This document shows positions 7,249-7,761 of a stretch of 7,761 bases of DNA, piece by piece. Source of the DNA: Acidisarcina sp. (GTDB taxonomy: Bacteria > Acidobacteriota > Blastocatellia > Pyrinomonadales > Pyrinomonadaceae); NCBI GenBank assembly GCA_021155145.1, contig JAJNPX010000017.1, positions 1 to 7,761 of the forward strand, written 5' to 3'. Position 1 is the stretch's first letter, and each line of letters starts with the position of its first letter. Both the position numbers and the translations under genes were made by a program. The notes under the pieces are model-generated. The model saw nothing but the letters and a program-made list of their open reading frames with translations. It did not search any database and was not told the origin of the DNA.

Positions 7249-7276
7249 TTGACAATATGTGAAACTGCGCTATTCT
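7249..7276 (+). promoter_or_regulatory. Near-consensus sigma-70 promoter
   Basis: A perfect -35 (TTGACA, 7249-7254) and a -10-like TATTCT (7271-7276) are spaced by 16 bases, 15 bases after the second amidohydrolase stop. The expected start is near 7283. A strong terminator begins only about 40 bases later, so the primary product may be a short RNA or an attenuated leader for the 59-residue ORF. Confidence 0.55.
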
Positions 7277-7282
7277 TGCATA

Positions 7283-7365
7283 GTTTTTCGCGTTGCTCCA
7301 CGCATTGCGGAAAACACAAATGGTGCTGAAAACGGTGTGGGAGACGGTTTCGGCACCTTTTTCTT
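7283..7365 (+). ncRNA. Candidate short RNA or attenuated leader between promoter and terminator
   Basis: The roughly 83 bases between the predicted start near 7283 and the end of the terminator T-run hold no useful ORF. A small hairpin, GCGT-TGCTCC-ACGC (7290-7303), precedes an A-rich single-stranded stretch and then the terminator hairpin. This layout fits a small RNA or a leader peptide-free attenuator. I recognise no known RNA family. It may equally be just the terminator of the amidohydrolase operon with a promoter nearby. Confidence 0.3.
7322..7365 (+). terminator. Intrinsic terminator downstream of the amidohydrolase operon
   Basis: GGTGCTGAAA (7322-7331) pairs with TTTCGGCACC (7348-7357), including one G-U pair, followed inward by a mismatch and CG/GC. 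The hairpin is followed directly by TTTTTCTT (7358-7365). The T-run orientation fits rightward transcription from the amidohydrolase genes or from the promoter at 7249. Confidence 0.8.
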
Positions 7366-7424
7366 GTTTAAAATCGAATATCGGGGCTGATCCAGGCTCT
7401 GGTATGTGAATTGCTGTATATCGG

Positions 7425-7453
7425 TTGACCGGCCGAAAGGCTGTAAGTATTCG
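7425..7453 (+). promoter_or_regulatory. Candidate promoter directly upstream of the 59-residue ORF
   Basis: TTGACC (7425-7430) and TATTCG (7448-7453) are separated by 17 bases. Transcription would start near 7460, right at the GGAGG of the ORF, leaving a leader of about 12 bases. The -10 match is modest. Confidence 0.3.
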
Positions 7454-7471
7454 ATACACGGAGGTTTACGG

Positions 7472-7651
7472 ATGAGGACAGAAAAGCTGCGACAGATCAG
7501 GGAATTCGACAAGCCTATCCCGAAACCAACAGAGGATGATTTCGAAGAATTTTTACGTCTGACCGAGGCACGGTTCGTGACAAAGAGATTTACCAGGGAC
7601 GCATCTTTGGAGGGCAGGCTCCGCTCGCCCGAATGTTCTGAGGCCAGGTAG
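7472..7651 (+). CDS. Small charged hypothetical protein (59 aa)
   Basis: I do not recognise this protein. The ATG at 7472 is preceded by a near-perfect SD, GGAGGT (7460-7465), at seven bases, which is the main support for translation. An upstream in-frame ATG at 7406 has no SD and is rejected. The sequence has a Pro/Lys turn (DKPIPKP, 13-19) followed by a charged probable helix (about 21-42) and a basic tail with one Cys (55). There is no signal peptide or membrane segment. The last codons overlap the first arm of a strongly structured element (7638-7731), so translation to the stop could affect folding of that element. Confidence 0.55.
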   Translation: MRTEKLRQIREFDKPIPKPTEDDFEEFLRLTEARFVTKRFTRDASLEGRLRSPECSEAR

Positions 7652-7731
7652 GAAAAAACCTCACCGGATACCTGCCGGGCCTCAGTAGGGGTGGGGCTGC
7701 CGATTTTCGGCGGTCATCACCCTTTACTGAG
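7638..7731 (+). other. Strongly structured element with two mutually exclusive helices
   Basis: CTGAGGCC (7638-7645) pairs perfectly with GGCCTCAG (7678-7685). The overlapping CTCAGTA (7681-7687) pairs perfectly with TACTGAG (7725-7731). The second form continues inward through GGGTG/CACCC (7689-7693 with 7718-7722) and CTGCCGA/TCGGCGG around a TTT loop (7704-7706), making one long hairpin. Within the first form, GGTAGG/CCTCACC can enclose a six-A loop (7653-7658). No T-run follows the long hairpin, so it is not an ordinary intrinsic terminator. It could be a cis-regulatory RNA for a gene beyond the window or the end of a mobile or repeat element. I recognise no known family. Confidence 0.4.
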
Positions 7732-7761
7732 CCAAACTTTGGTACCCTTGCCTACTCGAAA

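Noticed and set aside
7638..7761. Known riboswitch (TPP, cobalamin, preQ1 or cyclic-di-GMP type) at the right end
   Set aside because: I looked for their conserved core strings and did not find them. Fragments such as CTGAG and ACCCTT occur, but not in the TPP arrangement.

Overview
This window looks like bacterial chromosome from a Gram-negative organism of moderately high G+C. The gene set (tandem secreted imidazolonepropionase-type amidohydrolases, a 7TM-type sensor kinase, a class II cyclic-nucleotide phosphodiesterase) and the frequent GTG starts recall Acidobacteriota of the Blastocatellia/Pyrinomonadaceae type. That assignment is an inference from gene content, not a computed result. 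I see no transposase, CRISPR array, tRNA, rRNA or phage gene.

Layout. Positions 1-1824 are transcribed leftward. A small lysine-rich protein (1606-1824) has its own Shine-Dalgarno (SD) sequence and a good intrinsic terminator. It is followed by a short-chain dehydrogenase (699-1460) and then a metallo-beta-lactamase-fold cyclic-nucleotide phosphodiesterase that runs off the left edge (1-653). A 335-base divergent intergenic region (1825-2159) separates these from the rightward genes. These are a two-TM hypothetical protein (2160-2789), a nine-TM sensor histidine kinase (2848-4623), two consecutive exported amidohydrolase-family proteins (4682-6010 and 6010-7233, overlapping by one base), and a 59-residue hypothetical protein (7472-7651).

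The most notable point is the amidohydrolase pair. The first protein keeps the metal-binding residues of the family. The second aligns with it along its whole length but has lost nearly all of them, so it is probably a pseudoenzyme made stoichiometrically with its active partner and exported with it. No substrate can be assigned.

The right end carries unexplained regulatory structure. A near-consensus promoter (7249-7276) is followed only about 45 bases later by a strong intrinsic terminator (7322-7365), which suggests a short RNA or an attenuated leader. Beyond the 59-residue ORF lies a strongly folded stretch (7638-7731) in which one segment can pair perfectly with either of two partners. 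The histidine kinase has a good predicted promoter placed so that transcription would begin at or next to its GTG codon, which suggests leaderless translation.
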